From Ignavibacteria bacterium (lineage in GTDB: Bacteria; Bacteroidota; Ignavibacteria; Kapaibacteriales; UBA4661), in assembly GCA_013298775.1 (NCBI GenBank), contig JAAFIV010000002.1, positions 1-64,000 of the forward strand: a DNA stretch of 64,000 nucleotides, given 5' to 3'. Both the position numbers and the translations under genes were made by a program. Shown here piece by piece: positions 46,301 through 55,091 of the stretch; the stretch's first letter is position 1; each line of letters opens with the position of its first letter. Below the pieces are notes generated by a model that was not told where the DNA came from, made no database searches, and saw only the letters and a program-made list of their open reading frames with translations.

Positions 46301-48626
46301 TAGGCAGCGTATTTTTCTTCGAGAAATCCCTGTGCGCGGAAGCATCATTCCACTTGCCTTAGAAATATCTCCCTCAAGCATGATTGATTTTCGCCGTGTC
46401 CGCATTGGCTCCATAACGCAAGCAATGGTGAGGGTTGTGAACCCTTCGCCGCTTTCTTTTGCGGTGAATGTTGTTCAAAATTCTTCATCGGCAAGCACAC
46501 AATCAACAAGCGCGGCAACCTCAGCCTTTCGCGTAGAGCCTGCCACCTTCACACTTGGCGCGAACGCCGCACAAATGCTTATTGTCTCGTATTCTCCGCA
46601 GCAACTTGGTGCGGAAGAGGGAAGTGTGCAGCTTGTCGGAGTAGCCTCAGTACGGCTTGATTTCAGGGGCGAAGGTGGTCAAGCACGCTTTGAATTTGCA
46701 AAAAATGAGATTGTTTTTTCAACTGCAGCATTTGTTCGCCAACGCCGCAGTTTTCCCACAGAACAAGTAATGGTGAGGAATACAGGCACCCTTGAAGAAG
46801 AAATTCGCAACGTGTCATTTGATAGACAAGGAGTTTTCGCGCTCGCAAATGCAGTTCCCATGCGCCTTGTGGCAGGGCAGTCCACAACACTGACTGTGCA
46901 AGTTCGCCCTACAATTCGGCAACTTTCATCCCGTTCTAGTCTTGAAGAGCGCGTCGAATCTCGTTTACAAATTCTCACGCAATTTCCCGCAACACAAGGA
47001 AATATAAGCCTTCGGGCAATTGTGAACGTTTTGCCGCCGCCTGAAATTCTTCAGCCAAATAGTCTTTCTTTTGCAAATGGAAGTCCTCCAAGCCCGACAA
47101 ATACTGGCTTTGTAAGTGGTGTAATGGCTCGCTTACAATGGCAAAACGTCGCAAATGCTGACCGCTACGAATGGCTGTGGAATAGTCAAATTGCGCAACT
47201 CCTCACAAGCCGCAGAAATACTGAATCCGCGACAAATGCGATACTAACGCTTACGCCAAATACCAGCTATCACTGGTCGGTTCGCTCAGTGAAGTTAGAT
47301 GCTGCTTCGCAAGATACGCTTGTGGTCAGCGATTGGCAAGAACCCGCATTCTTCCATACTTTTGCGCAAATTCCTCCTGCTGTGGCGCAGCTTTCGGGTT
47401 TTGATTTTGGCGAAACGGCTCTCCAACGCGAGCGTCGGCGTGTAGGAATGCTTGCCGTTCCAAAAGACAGCATTCTCCTTCAAAGTCTGACCATTGCTGG
47501 CGATACCTCTGCATTCCGCATTCCCACTCGTCCGCGAGATATTTTGGGATTTGCACCGCTTCCAAGCAGCATGGAGTACCTTGCGCAATATCCGCTTTCG
47601 CTGAGTTTTATTCCTCAAGAAGCAAGGAATTATGCGGGTCGAGCGATACTTAGTTTACAAGAACCAACACGTGTTTACGAATGGAGCGTACCTTTACGCG
47701 GAAGTGGTTTCTTTTGTCAATCTGCACAAGTGCTGATGTTTACTTGCCCTGAAGCTAGTTTTGATTTTCGTCTCGTGCGAGCAAGTTCCACAAGCGGCAT
47801 CAATACAAGTTCCGTCAATGGGCAGTTTCTTGTTGGTGAGCCGCTTCTTTTGCAAATACGTCTCCGTGAACTCAACGTTGCCGCGCAAGCAATAGAGCGG
47901 CGTTTGCGGCGTGTGCAGCTTCAGATTGGCATTCACAATTCTTCACTTTCTGTTATTTCACCAACCTTGCGCACAGGGACACCCGCGAAAGGGCGCGAAG
48001 CAGATGCCGTGCGGGTTTTCCCGCAGCCTGTCAGGCGTGGAGGCGGGCGAGAGCGGCAAGATGCGTTTATCAGCCTTGATATTGAACGTCCTCTGAATGC
48101 CGCTCGTGATGCGGTGTTAGCGGAAGTTCCTGTGCTAGCAACAGCAAGTTTACGGAATTTCGCAACTTCACGAACGAATGCGCTCGACAGCTCGGTGTTT
48201 TTTCTGGCTGCCGACCCGATTTGGCGAGATGAAAACGATGTCGTCGTGCCGAATATGCACGTCTTTCCGCCGCCCGATAGCTTGAGAATGCGCGTGAATA
48301 CCTGTCCAGATTCCGTGCGGCTAGGAACCTCGCTGACAACGGTACTTCGCGGAACGAAAGACGCTGAAGCCGCTCTATTCCTCCATTCGGAGAATCCGCT
48401 TTCGGGAATGGTGAGTTTTAGCGTTGTTGTCCGAAAAGAAATGCCGATAGAAATTGACCTCGTAAACTCGCTCGGAAAGCGCATTGCTACTGCTTTCCAA
48501 CACAATTACGCGCTTGGCGAGTATCGCGTGGATTTCTCTTGCACAGAACTCCCTACAGGCGCGTATTTTCTTGTCTTGCGTACTCCTTTTGAACGTATTC
48601 CTTACCGCGTGGAGGTGGTGAAATGA
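43341..48626 (+). CDS. Giant secreted propeller/TIG protein with T9SS-like C-terminal tail
   Basis: A 1761-residue protein started at MHNFTGLRL (43341), giving a signal sequence ending LRAQQS; MTPSVIAALF at 43386 is an alternative. Residues 30-690 contain BNR/sortilin-like propeller blades (VYRSSDNGATW-like motifs, two nearly identical at 45161 and 45281). Two IPT/TIG-like domains (about 697-880), immunoglobulin-like choice-of-anchor repeats, and a fibronectin-III-like domain (about 1260) follow. The last 80 residues (LVNSLGKRIATAFQHNY...TGAYFLVLRTP...) match the type IX secretion sorting-tail pattern. It is likely cell-surface attached or released; adhesion or glycan contact is inferred. The next gene overlaps its stop by 4 bp. 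Confidence 0.85.
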   Translation: MHNFTGLRLHRAFKIMTPSVIAALFLFFSCTSFTLRAQQSTELAQFFSANGPFSGVPKTLVRSGNTLFVGIVSSNQDVRTKSGIFQLLPQDSAWVRLSGIPDSANIQTLLSAPSTSQTALLLMYNASVGNGKLLRSVDNGRSWSAPMGVTQGFTHIVEVGQDTLIARTGIGTGVPTLFYRSVDAGASWAQIQQSRNSINSIVSYQSLRNTSNKALFGGSNGLGLFRSTNNGSNWQQVSFSAPSQTVTVLAVYASQEDVLYLSTNHGIYTSNDAGLSWIAINKGLEMNRGTQTANAFKSWQNRLFAATNMGLMEWKPNEQTKDSSWVRVDVDGIAANDEVMQFAEFSSSSSSSLSQLALLSGQGVFRLNEGGRNQSATWQPINTGLPSIAAHSFSLASEGNTLVAAQAQEGVFRAGLSGTAQARFVADNQSLVNLGIMLPLSRINASQIAVVPPRIFSGKTRFILTTQTGIFTALIPSQSSPNLAWKAADGETSGTEITSFAVQASTQAASGSGRLYAGAKDGVIVRSSNEGATWMRVQTDFAASVNSILAFGQRLLAGTNSGLAESINNGERWSLVPAPRWTSQLAISALGAAWEAETLLAATPQGIYRSSDNGATWLLQPNSNDIGTVNAFLERQGTFYAATSLGCYRSSDNGRTWIRISPNTIRTVLTLADTDNALALGTADNGFFTISLPPRTAAAPVITSLSSDSTIVGSPMREVIVRGRNFAQNARIEFGGQPVTPEMVRIVSATEVRCTLQSSFFANVGDIILSLINPASASIPSQQASTLFRVVEVPRTAPVLLSVQPDSLFVNEPETITLNGLNFSNCAVSVNNEELTPTSNTGTRISLAIPLRLVNTLGARQGEIRNRMTNERAVFVLRVVERPETPPILSLEAPSLQEFRAYRTFPSDAQEFILSATNAPNGVLLQVSRGFQLALNSGVWSSDSLRILPMSGTSQIPPTRVAVRFFSQIDFLANLSTTQGTVRILSGRQRIFLREIPVRGSIIPLALEISPSSMIDFRRVRIGSITQAMVRVVNPSPLSFAVNVVQNSSSASTQSTSAATSAFRVEPATFTLGANAAQMLIVSYSPQQLGAEEGSVQLVGVASVRLDFRGEGGQARFEFAKNEIVFSTAAFVRQRRSFPTEQVMVRNTGTLEEEIRNVSFDRQGVFALANAVPMRLVAGQSTTLTVQVRPTIRQLSSRSSLEERVESRLQILTQFPATQGNISLRAIVNVLPPPEILQPNSLSFANGSPPSPTNTGFVSGVMARLQWQNVANADRYEWLWNSQIAQLLTSRRNTESATNAILTLTPNTSYHWSVRSVKLDAASQDTLVVSDWQEPAFFHTFAQIPPAVAQLSGFDFGETALQRERRRVGMLAVPKDSILLQSLTIAGDTSAFRIPTRPRDILGFAPLPSSMEYLAQYPLSLSFIPQEARNYAGRAILSLQEPTRVYEWSVPLRGSGFFCQSAQVLMFTCPEASFDFRLVRASSTSGINTSSVNGQFLVGEPLLLQIRLRELNVAAQAIERRLRRVQLQIGIHNSSLSVISPTLRTGTPAKGREADAVRVFPQPVRRGGGRERQDAFISLDIERPLNAARDAVLAEVPVLATASLRNFATSRTNALDSSVFFLAADPIWRDENDVVVPNMHVFPPPDSLRMRVNTCPDSVRLGTSLTTVLRGTKDAEAALFLHSENPLSGMVSFSVVVRKEMPIEIDLVNSLGKRIATAFQHNYALGEYRVDFSCTELPTGAYFLVLRTPFERIPYRVEVVK

Positions 48627-50965
48627 CATGTTTTGCACCAACATCAGGCTTCCGTAGCACAGACACTTTTGTCTGTGCAGACTCTGCCCAAACCCGCACC
48701 AACTCTGCGCAGACAAGAGTGTCTGCGCTACTTTTTGTTCTTGTGTTTATCAATTTTTCTCAAACAATATTCGCCCAAAAGCCGCTTGATTCCTTGCCTT
48801 CTGAAATTTCTCTCAAAGAAGGAATACGTTTCGGCATAAGTGGTCATGCGCTCTGGGGCTTGCACAACGCACAGTTTCGTGCTTTGGTGCTGCCAGACCC
48901 TTCCCGTATTTCTTGTTGCTCGCAAAACTACATGCTTACGCCACGTTTGGGCTTTTCCGCGAGCGTGTTCGGCGAACTGCCACTTTTCCCGCAAACAAGC
49001 ATTGCCGCGAGACTAGGAATATCTGGGCTTTCAGCTTCTTTTCTTCAGCAAGATTCGTTGCTTTTTGGTGGGGGATTGAATCCTGTGCTTGGGGGTATTT
49101 CTTATCATTTGCAAACCTCGTTTTTGTGGTTGGATATTGAACCATATTTTGTCTTCCGACCGCTTCCTGCCTTGTTTGTACAAGCGGGAGTTGGTGGGAA
49201 AGTTGCGCTTGCAAGTGCTTTTGAGCAATTTGAGCAGCCGTATCTTTCTGTTGGACCAAGTATTGATATTGGACCATTCCCTCGCCGCAATGAAGCAAAG
49301 GGCAGTATCAACGGCATTGCGGGCTTTTTGCCAACAGCAAGTATTGGTGCGGGCTACGAGATTCCTCTTGCAAATCTTGGCAATTCTTCACTTCTCATTG
49401 CACCAGAAATATTTGCCCATGTACCGCTTGGAAGTCTTATTGCTCCAGAGTTTCTGAGAGCGCGTGCCGCCAATGGTGGACAAACACAAGGTTTTTGGAC
49501 AATGATTGCCTTGAAAGGTGGATTTTCCTTACGTCTCGCGCCTGCCTCGCCTCAGCCAAACAACGACGCTCTCCCGCAACAAAAAATATTTCCCACAACA
49601 CCTGATTCTACAAGGCTTGTAAGCACTGTTCCTGCGCAAATTTTTCCTAAAGTAGATAGCACTGTCGCGAAGAAGAAAACGGTGGAAAGCTCATCAAATC
49701 AGGTGTCTGTGCCTGTTCCCGCGAAGCCAGTATTTGTCAGCATTACGGGGCAGAGGAGTAATTCAGCCATCACAGAAAATTTTCTACGTGATTCGGTAAA
49801 TGGTCGAGAAGCCTCACCAATTCAGGTTACGGAGACACTTGCCTCGCGTTCTCGCTATGTGCTGAATAATATCTTTTTCGCGCCAAATTCTGCCCAGTTG
49901 GATGCGCGGTATCAGCGTTTGGAGGCAGACAAGCGAGGACAGTTTTACTTGGAGGATTTAGCAGATTTGGAGATTTTACAAATCTATTATCAGGTACTGA
50001 ACATCATCGGACAGCGTATGAATACTCATCCGAAAGCAATTCTCACGCTGACGGGTTTTGCTGATGCTTTACAGGAAAAAAACGATAGAGATCTGGCAAA
50101 ATCGCGTGCCGAAGTGGTTCGGTCGTATTTGATTTCAATTTGGGGAATTCAGTCGCAGCGCGTTATTGTGAAGGTTGGGTCTTCGCGAACATTGATGGCA
50201 ACCAATGGTGATGAAATCTTGGAAAGCGAGGAACAACGCCGTGTTGAGATTCAATGCAATAATTCTCCAGAGGTTTTGGAAGAATTGCGTTTTGAATATC
50301 GCATTCGAGCGGTTGAGCCACCAGCATTGCGTGTTCGCTATACACTTCCACAGGATAATATCGCTGGAAAGGCTGATACGTACACACTTCTCGCAACTCA
50401 GCTTGCAAATGAAGATGAATGGACGCAAAAAGTGAAAGAGCTTTTCCGAAACGCAATGGTGAGCGCAGATGCAAGCGGAGAAATACAAGCAGAATGGGAT
50501 TTGACGAATCCTAAAAATCAGCCAGTTTCTCGAAATCAAGTAATATTGCGTCTTGGCGAGGATGTTCGTACAGAAATTCCAGTGCAGCTTGAGTCGGTTG
50601 AAGATAAATTGCAGAATAAAATTGCCGATGAGCGTATTGATTCCTACACCCTTTTCTCCTTTGCATACGGCACAAATGCTCCTCTTTCGGGTAATTCTGA
50701 TGCTTTGCGTATTATTCAACAGATTAAACAAACGCTGAAACCTGGCGCAATAGTAATTGTTCGTGGGTATTCCGATTCACGCGGCAATCCTGCAACAAAC
50801 CTTGCATTATCGGGGCAACGAGCGCAAAGTGTGGCAAATCTTATTGGTTTTTCAGGTGCAGATGTCAAGGGTGTTGGTGTAACAAATTTAAGTGATAATC
50901 GTTTACCAGAAGGGCGTTTCTACAATCGTTTCGTGCAGGTTGATATTAGAACGCCGCTTCGGTAG
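48623..50965 (+). CDS. OmpA-family outer-membrane protein whose 5' end contains a REPIN
   Basis: A 780-residue protein from ATG 48623, which overlaps the upstream TGA (ATGA). Residues 11-36 are translated from a palindromic repeat (48654-48731, exactly 78 bp and in frame); a signal sequence (LLFVLVFINFSQTIFAQ) follows directly. GTG 48719 would start the protein at the signal itself. After a barrel-like region, one OmpA-like domain lies at about 410-540 (LTLTGFADALQEKNDRDLAKSRAEVVRSYL) and another at about 690-780 (YSDSRGNPATNLALSGQRAQSVANLI), both of the peptidoglycan-binding type. Coupling to the giant secreted protein suggests a joint surface structure. Confidence 0.85.
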   Translation: MTCFAPTSGFRSTDTFVCADSAQTRTNSAQTRVSALLFVLVFINFSQTIFAQKPLDSLPSEISLKEGIRFGISGHALWGLHNAQFRALVLPDPSRISCCSQNYMLTPRLGFSASVFGELPLFPQTSIAARLGISGLSASFLQQDSLLFGGGLNPVLGGISYHLQTSFLWLDIEPYFVFRPLPALFVQAGVGGKVALASAFEQFEQPYLSVGPSIDIGPFPRRNEAKGSINGIAGFLPTASIGAGYEIPLANLGNSSLLIAPEIFAHVPLGSLIAPEFLRARAANGGQTQGFWTMIALKGGFSLRLAPASPQPNNDALPQQKIFPTTPDSTRLVSTVPAQIFPKVDSTVAKKKTVESSSNQVSVPVPAKPVFVSITGQRSNSAITENFLRDSVNGREASPIQVTETLASRSRYVLNNIFFAPNSAQLDARYQRLEADKRGQFYLEDLADLEILQIYYQVLNIIGQRMNTHPKAILTLTGFADALQEKNDRDLAKSRAEVVRSYLISIWGIQSQRVIVKVGSSRTLMATNGDEILESEEQRRVEIQCNNSPEVLEELRFEYRIRAVEPPALRVRYTLPQDNIAGKADTYTLLATQLANEDEWTQKVKELFRNAMVSADASGEIQAEWDLTNPKNQPVSRNQVILRLGEDVRTEIPVQLESVEDKLQNKIADERIDSYTLFSFAYGTNAPLSGNSDALRIIQQIKQTLKPGAIVIVRGYSDSRGNPATNLALSGQRAQSVANLIGFSGADVKGVGVTNLSDNRLPEGRFYNRFVQVDIRTPLR
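48654..48731. repeat. REPIN-like doublet inside a coding sequence, copy 10
   Basis: GTAG followed by CACAGACACTTTTGTCTGTG at the left and CGCAGACAAGAGTGTCTGCG followed by CTAC at the right. Both REP hairpins are well preserved and the tags face outward. The 78-bp length keeps the frame of the OmpA-family gene open. Confidence 0.9.
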
Positions 50966-51058
50966 GAGATTTATTTCCAACAGACTTTCAATAAGAGGCT
51001 GAACATGAGTTGTTATGAGGTCTTCATGCTTAGATTTTCCAAAAGACATCCCCAAACT

Positions 51059-52450
51059 TTACGGAAATGAAACTGTTCGTGTAACAGTGTATCGCCCTTT
51101 ATTGACACGCCAAACGGTATAAGAACCGCTTGAAACGTCGCCTTTGTCATCGAATTCAATAGAGCTGCTTGTTCCGTTGTAATTGATACGTTTTCCTTTT
51201 GCGAGAAGTCCGATAGCTTTGGTCAGGTCGGTCGCTGTTATATTTTCAGCTTGTGGTGCGGTGTTGGCAACCTCGCGAAGATTTTTTGCAATATCCGATG
51301 AGCTGGTCGAATTTCCTTTTGCAATCGCCAACGCAATGAGATATGCTGCGTCGTAGCTTGTGGAAGCGTAGGTGTCAATTGTTTCGGTATCTACCAAGCC
51401 ATCAAGTACGCTTGCGGTGTAGTTGCTTGTGTCTTTGCTTTGCTTGAGAAATTGCTTGAAACGTGCAAGGAATTTTTCATGCGTCGGGTTGTTTTTGGGG
51501 CGCACATATGAAAGCCCAATCATACCCTCAATACCGCTTGGATTCACTGCCATCAGTAAATCATTGCTGTAATTTGCATCGCATCCAATCAGTTGTGGTT
51601 TGTAATCTTTATTCAAAAAACCGTAAATCTGAGATTGCATCGTAATCTTAATGCCATCCTCAATATCCGAAATGATGTAGATTGCTTGCGGCTTTTGAGA
51701 ATATAAGGTATCAAGTTGTTTCCGAAAATCAACATCGCGGTACGACTGCATGGGAGAATACTTTACGGCGTTGGTGATAACACCATTCAATTTTGCAAAA
51801 TCATCGCGAAAGTTAGAAAATAAGCCATTTCCATAGTTGTTATCAACATACATCACTGCCGCTTTTTTGAGCTTCATACTATCAAGCAAATCAGCAACGA
51901 CGCGCCCTTGAAAGACATCCGAAGCCGAAGTACGCCAAACAAGGTCGTTATCTTTGAGAAGGGAAATATCAGGGGACGTGGACGATGTAGCCATCATCAA
52001 AACATCCTTCACAACGGTATAGTTTGCCGATTTAATCACCAAATCCGAGCCATCGGGGATAATCACACTCGTAACGCCGCTATCTATCACAGCTTTGAGG
52101 GCAATATAAAAATTATTGTACACACGATTCGGGCTGGAAGCCACTATCAATGACAGCTTGCGCCCATTTATCCCACCTGCCGTGTTTATTTCCTCAATCG
52201 CCATTTGTGCAGCCCGAACCTGTGGTAAATCAAGGGGGTCGGAGTCCACGAAGCACATTCCAATTTTTATCGGAGCTTGTGCTTCATTGCTAATGACAAT
52301 AGCAGTTTCGGTTTTTCCGCCCTGTTTTGGTGCTGCTTTGGGGCTTTTTTTCTTTTGAGCAAACACCGATGTTCCAATAAATACCAATGCCAGAAAACAA
52401 GTAAGTATTGTTCTACCAAGATATGGAGCGGTCATGGAGCTATTGCGCAT
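51059..52450 (-). CDS. Orphan ABC-type solute-binding protein (branched-chain amino acid type)
   Basis: A 463-residue periplasmic binding protein of the type I (LivJ-like) fold. Start at MRNSSMTAPYLGR (52450) gives a signal sequence (TILTCFLALVFIGTSVFAQ); MTAPY at 52435 is an alternative. PIKIGMCFVDSDPLDLPQVRAAQMAIEEINTAGGINGRKLSLIV is the classic start, with MATSSTSPDISLLKDNDLVWRTS and AVMYVDNNYGNG further on. No permease or ATPase gene is adjacent, so it may be scattered from its transporter or act as a sensor input. Ligand unknown. Confidence 0.88.
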   Translation of the reverse strand: MRNSSMTAPYLGRTILTCFLALVFIGTSVFAQKKKSPKAAPKQGGKTETAIVISNEAQAPIKIGMCFVDSDPLDLPQVRAAQMAIEEINTAGGINGRKLSLIVASSPNRVYNNFYIALKAVIDSGVTSVIIPDGSDLVIKSANYTVVKDVLMMATSSTSPDISLLKDNDLVWRTSASDVFQGRVVADLLDSMKLKKAAVMYVDNNYGNGLFSNFRDDFAKLNGVITNAVKYSPMQSYRDVDFRKQLDTLYSQKPQAIYIISDIEDGIKITMQSQIYGFLNKDYKPQLIGCDANYSNDLLMAVNPSGIEGMIGLSYVRPKNNPTHEKFLARFKQFLKQSKDTSNYTASVLDGLVDTETIDTYASTSYDAAYLIALAIAKGNSTSSSDIAKNLREVANTAPQAENITATDLTKAIGLLAKGKRINYNGTSSSIEFDDKGDVSSGSYTVWRVNKGRYTVTRTVSFP

Positions 52451-52584
52451 TGTAATTGAAAAAAATAAGAAATGTACTGAGTGATTTTGATATTGAATCG
52501 TAGAGATTATCAGCAACGTATCGGATTGCGCAAACCAGCATGTTTCCTTGCTTTGAACCCAAAACGCTTGGTTCCTATGCACGT

Positions 52585-53796
52585 TTATTGCAATTGTATC
52601 GGGGAATTCTTCTGAAGATTATTTGTTTTTGTTTTGTTAGCTGCTGCTGCTTTTGCTGCTGCTTTTGCTGCTGCTTTTGCTGCTGCACGTGCATTATCGC
52701 GGCGTTTTTTGTTATAGTTTACAGATTCATCCAATTCTACACCTTCGGCAATCCATCCACGTTTTCGCAACGTGTCTTCGGCTGTCATATACCGTTCTTT
52801 GCTCGGTAGATTCCACCGTACTTCTGGAGGTATTTGGGAAATCGGAATCAGGGCTTCCTCAACACCAAACACATCTTTGGGAAGATTGATGACAAGCTCT
52901 TTATTGGAGCGTATATCCCACCAAGGACCGCCTTTTTTTCGCGTATAATCGAACACATCAAGGATAATAACTGGCGTTCCTGTCATTGGAATCACCTTAC
53001 GCTTTGCGGTGTCTATTTTTCCTGCCCGACCCCATGAATAGAGCCATTCCGCGTCTTCTGCAAACTGGCGAACGCATGAATGCGAGGCTGGGCGACCGGG
53101 CATATCAAATTCATGAAACGCGCTTCCGGCAAAAAGATGGAAATTCCATGTGTGCGGAAGAATCCAGTTGCTATCAAGAGAGGAGCGGCGCAATTTATCT
53201 CGCCAATTTAAGGTATATCTTCCTGGAAACGTCGGCTTTTTTTCACGCCCAGTGTTGCAGGCTGCGAAACGAACCAATCTCCCTTTTTCGTAGCACGCGT
53301 AGCACTGATGTTTGTTTGAAACAAAAATTATCTTTGGAATGGAATCAATCCAAGGAAAGCGATGTGGAAATGGGGAATAGAGCCGTACATCAGGTGAAAT
53401 AACATTTGGGAGAACGAGAGTATCACCGATTCTAAAGTATTGAATATTTTTTCTATTTACCGTTGTAAATGCTCTGTACGCAAGCATTGACGATGGTTTT
53501 TTGGCAAAGGTCGTTTTTATGGAATCCAACAACGCTCGGCTTGTCATCACCCGTTTCGTAAACTCAACTTTGGGAACGCTATCCAGCGCGTGGCGGAATA
53601 AGCGTGCTTTTGCCGAATCCTGCATGATTGCTTGCACACGTAGAGCAAGATTGATTGAATCTGCCCGCATTCGTGCTTTTTCAATCTCTTCTTCTTCTTT
53701 GCTGGTGCAAGACAACAACACACAACTGAATACCAAAAGAATGAGCAATTGCCGACATGGAGCAATCTTCAACCCAAGGACAACTTCGGACTGCAT
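52585..53796 (-). CDS. L,D-transpeptidase lipoprotein
   Basis: A 403-residue YkuD-family enzyme that cross-links or modifies peptidoglycan in the periplasm. Start at MQSEVVLGL (53796) leads to a lipobox VLLSC. The YkuD domain runs from IIFVSNKHQCYACY to the active-site HEFDMPGRPASHSCVR, cysteine at about residue 237. The C-terminus is a low-complexity AAAKAAAKAAAKAAAA tract from 12-bp DNA repeats near 52640-52690. A longer frame to 53895 would translate a 12-bp tandem repeat and is not preferred. Confidence 0.9.
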   Translation of the reverse strand: MQSEVVLGLKIAPCRQLLILLVFSCVLLSCTSKEEEEIEKARMRADSINLALRVQAIMQDSAKARLFRHALDSVPKVEFTKRVMTSRALLDSIKTTFAKKPSSMLAYRAFTTVNRKNIQYFRIGDTLVLPNVISPDVRLYSPFPHRFPWIDSIPKIIFVSNKHQCYACYEKGRLVRFAACNTGREKKPTFPGRYTLNWRDKLRRSSLDSNWILPHTWNFHLFAGSAFHEFDMPGRPASHSCVRQFAEDAEWLYSWGRAGKIDTAKRKVIPMTGTPVIILDVFDYTRKKGGPWWDIRSNKELVINLPKDVFGVEEALIPISQIPPEVRWNLPSKERYMTAEDTLRKRGWIAEGVELDESVNYNKKRRDNARAAAKAAAKAAAKAAAANKTKTNNLQKNSPIQLQ

Positions 53797-53800
53797 TCTT

Positions 53801-53848
53801 TCAAGAACATCCTTCAGAACATCGTTTAGAATATCGTTTAGAACTTCG
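53801..53848. repeat. 12-bp tandem repeat x4 abutting the L,D-transpeptidase start
   Basis: Four degenerate units of the TTYAGAACATCG type lie 4 bp upstream (minus strand) of the ATG at 53796. If translated in frame they give a LNDVL-type repeat. The placement parallels the repeat at 29171-29215. Confidence 0.8.
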
Positions 53849-53925
53849 TTCAATCGCCGATTTTTTCTGGAAAAGCTGGTATTTCCTAGCATCAAAGTAA
53901 AAAGAAAATTGAGAATATACGCGCC

Positions 53926-54285
53926 TTACACGAACTTTTTGACGACTTCAATAATATCATCGGGCCACATAGGTTTTTTCAAATACGCATTTGCACCTGC
54001 GGCTAAACCACGCTTTTCGTCGTCGGCGGTGATTTTTGCTGATAAAAAGAGAAAGGGAGTTTTTGCAAATCGTGGGTTTGCGCGAATGGCTGCAAGCACT
54101 TGGTAGCCATCTACTTCGGGCATAGCAATATCGCAAATAATGATGGTGGGATTGTGAGCTTCGGCAAGTTTTATTCCCTCACGACCGTTATCGGCAAAGT
54201 ATGTCGTCATACCTTCATTGGTGAGAAGTCGTTGCAAGCCACCGCGAATGGTTTTATCATCTTCGATAATAAGAACAGAAGCCAT
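53926..54285 (-). CDS. Stand-alone receiver (CheY-like) protein
   Basis: A 119-residue single-domain response regulator: VLIIEDDKTIRGGL (acidic pocket), IIICDIAMPEVDG with the acceptor aspartate near 52, FLFLSAKI and AYLKKPMW with the conserved lysine. There is no output domain, so it works through protein contact, for example as a phosphate sink or with one of the hybrid kinases. The L,D-transpeptidase gene follows after 129 bp on the same strand. Confidence 0.9.
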   Translation of the reverse strand: MASVLIIEDDKTIRGGLQRLLTNEGMTTYFADNGREGIKLAEAHNPTIIICDIAMPEVDGYQVLAAIRANPRFAKTPFLFLSAKITADDEKRGLAAGANAYLKKPMWPDDIIEVVKKFV

Positions 54286-54522
54286 AATTCAAACCTCAAA
54301 AAGTTAATAAACAACTGAATTGTTATGAATTGTTGCAAGAAACACAAGCCGCAAATTTACGGAATTTTACGAGCATTTTGCCGAGAAAAGAGAGAGAATG
54401 AAATATTTTTTTGCCTTGAAACCGTTGAAAATTATCTGTACTGTGAAAAAAGATTTGCATAGAATATCAAAAAATACTAATTTTGAATACTTCGATTTTC
54501 AAACTATCAAGCAAGTCAAAAT

Positions 54523-54972
54523 ATGCTGAATAATAAAGCACTGGAATTAACAGAACATATCAACGTTTTAGTTCAAGAATTTTTAACGATACACCAAACC
54601 TTGAACGACGCATATACAGGTGTGAGCAAACAAGAGCTGAACATTATTAGTATTGTCGGTCGAAGGGCAGGGGCGATAATGCGAGAAATAGCCGAAGATG
54701 CCCAGCTTGCAGTGAGTAGCGTTACGCCGATTATTGATAAACTTGTGGAAAAGAAATTGGTGAAACGCGAGCGCAGCGAGGAAGATAGGCGCATTGTAAG
54801 TGTAGAACTGACCGAAAAAGGCGCGAAGATTTATCAAATGGAACTTGAATCATATATGCGGCTGAGTGCAAGTATTCTCGCGGCTCTCAGCCCAAGTGAA
54901 CAAGATAAATTCTTAGCATTTTTTCGTAAAGTAACTTTATCGCTTACAGAAAAGCATCGTGAGATTGCATAA
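54523..54972 (+). CDS. MarR-family transcriptional regulator
   Basis: A 149-residue winged-helix repressor. LNIISIVGRRAGAIMREIAEDAQLAVSSVTPIIDKLVEKKLVKRERSEEDRRIVSVELTEKG is the complete MarR DNA-binding region with the wing DRR. A rho-independent terminator follows at once, so it may be a separate transcript from the SDR at 55092, which it could still control. Ligand unknown. Confidence 0.92.
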   Translation: MLNNKALELTEHINVLVQEFLTIHQTLNDAYTGVSKQELNIISIVGRRAGAIMREIAEDAQLAVSSVTPIIDKLVEKKLVKRERSEEDRRIVSVELTEKGAKIYQMELESYMRLSASILAALSPSEQDKFLAFFRKVTLSLTEKHREIA

Positions 54973-54983
54973 ATAAATGTGAT

Positions 54984-55013
54984 AAAAAACTGCTCTACCG
55001 GAGCAGTTTTTTT
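54984..55013 (+). terminator. Rho-independent terminator after marR-like gene
   Basis: AAAAAACTGCTC and GAGCAGTTTTTTT form a stem with a TACCG loop and a T-tract, 12 bp after the MarR stop. Confidence 0.9.
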
Positions 55014-55091
55014 ATCTTCAAAATAATACTTTGAAAATCAAAATATACGTAAATATAATTTTTTATTTTATCAAACTATTGGAGTTTCGTT

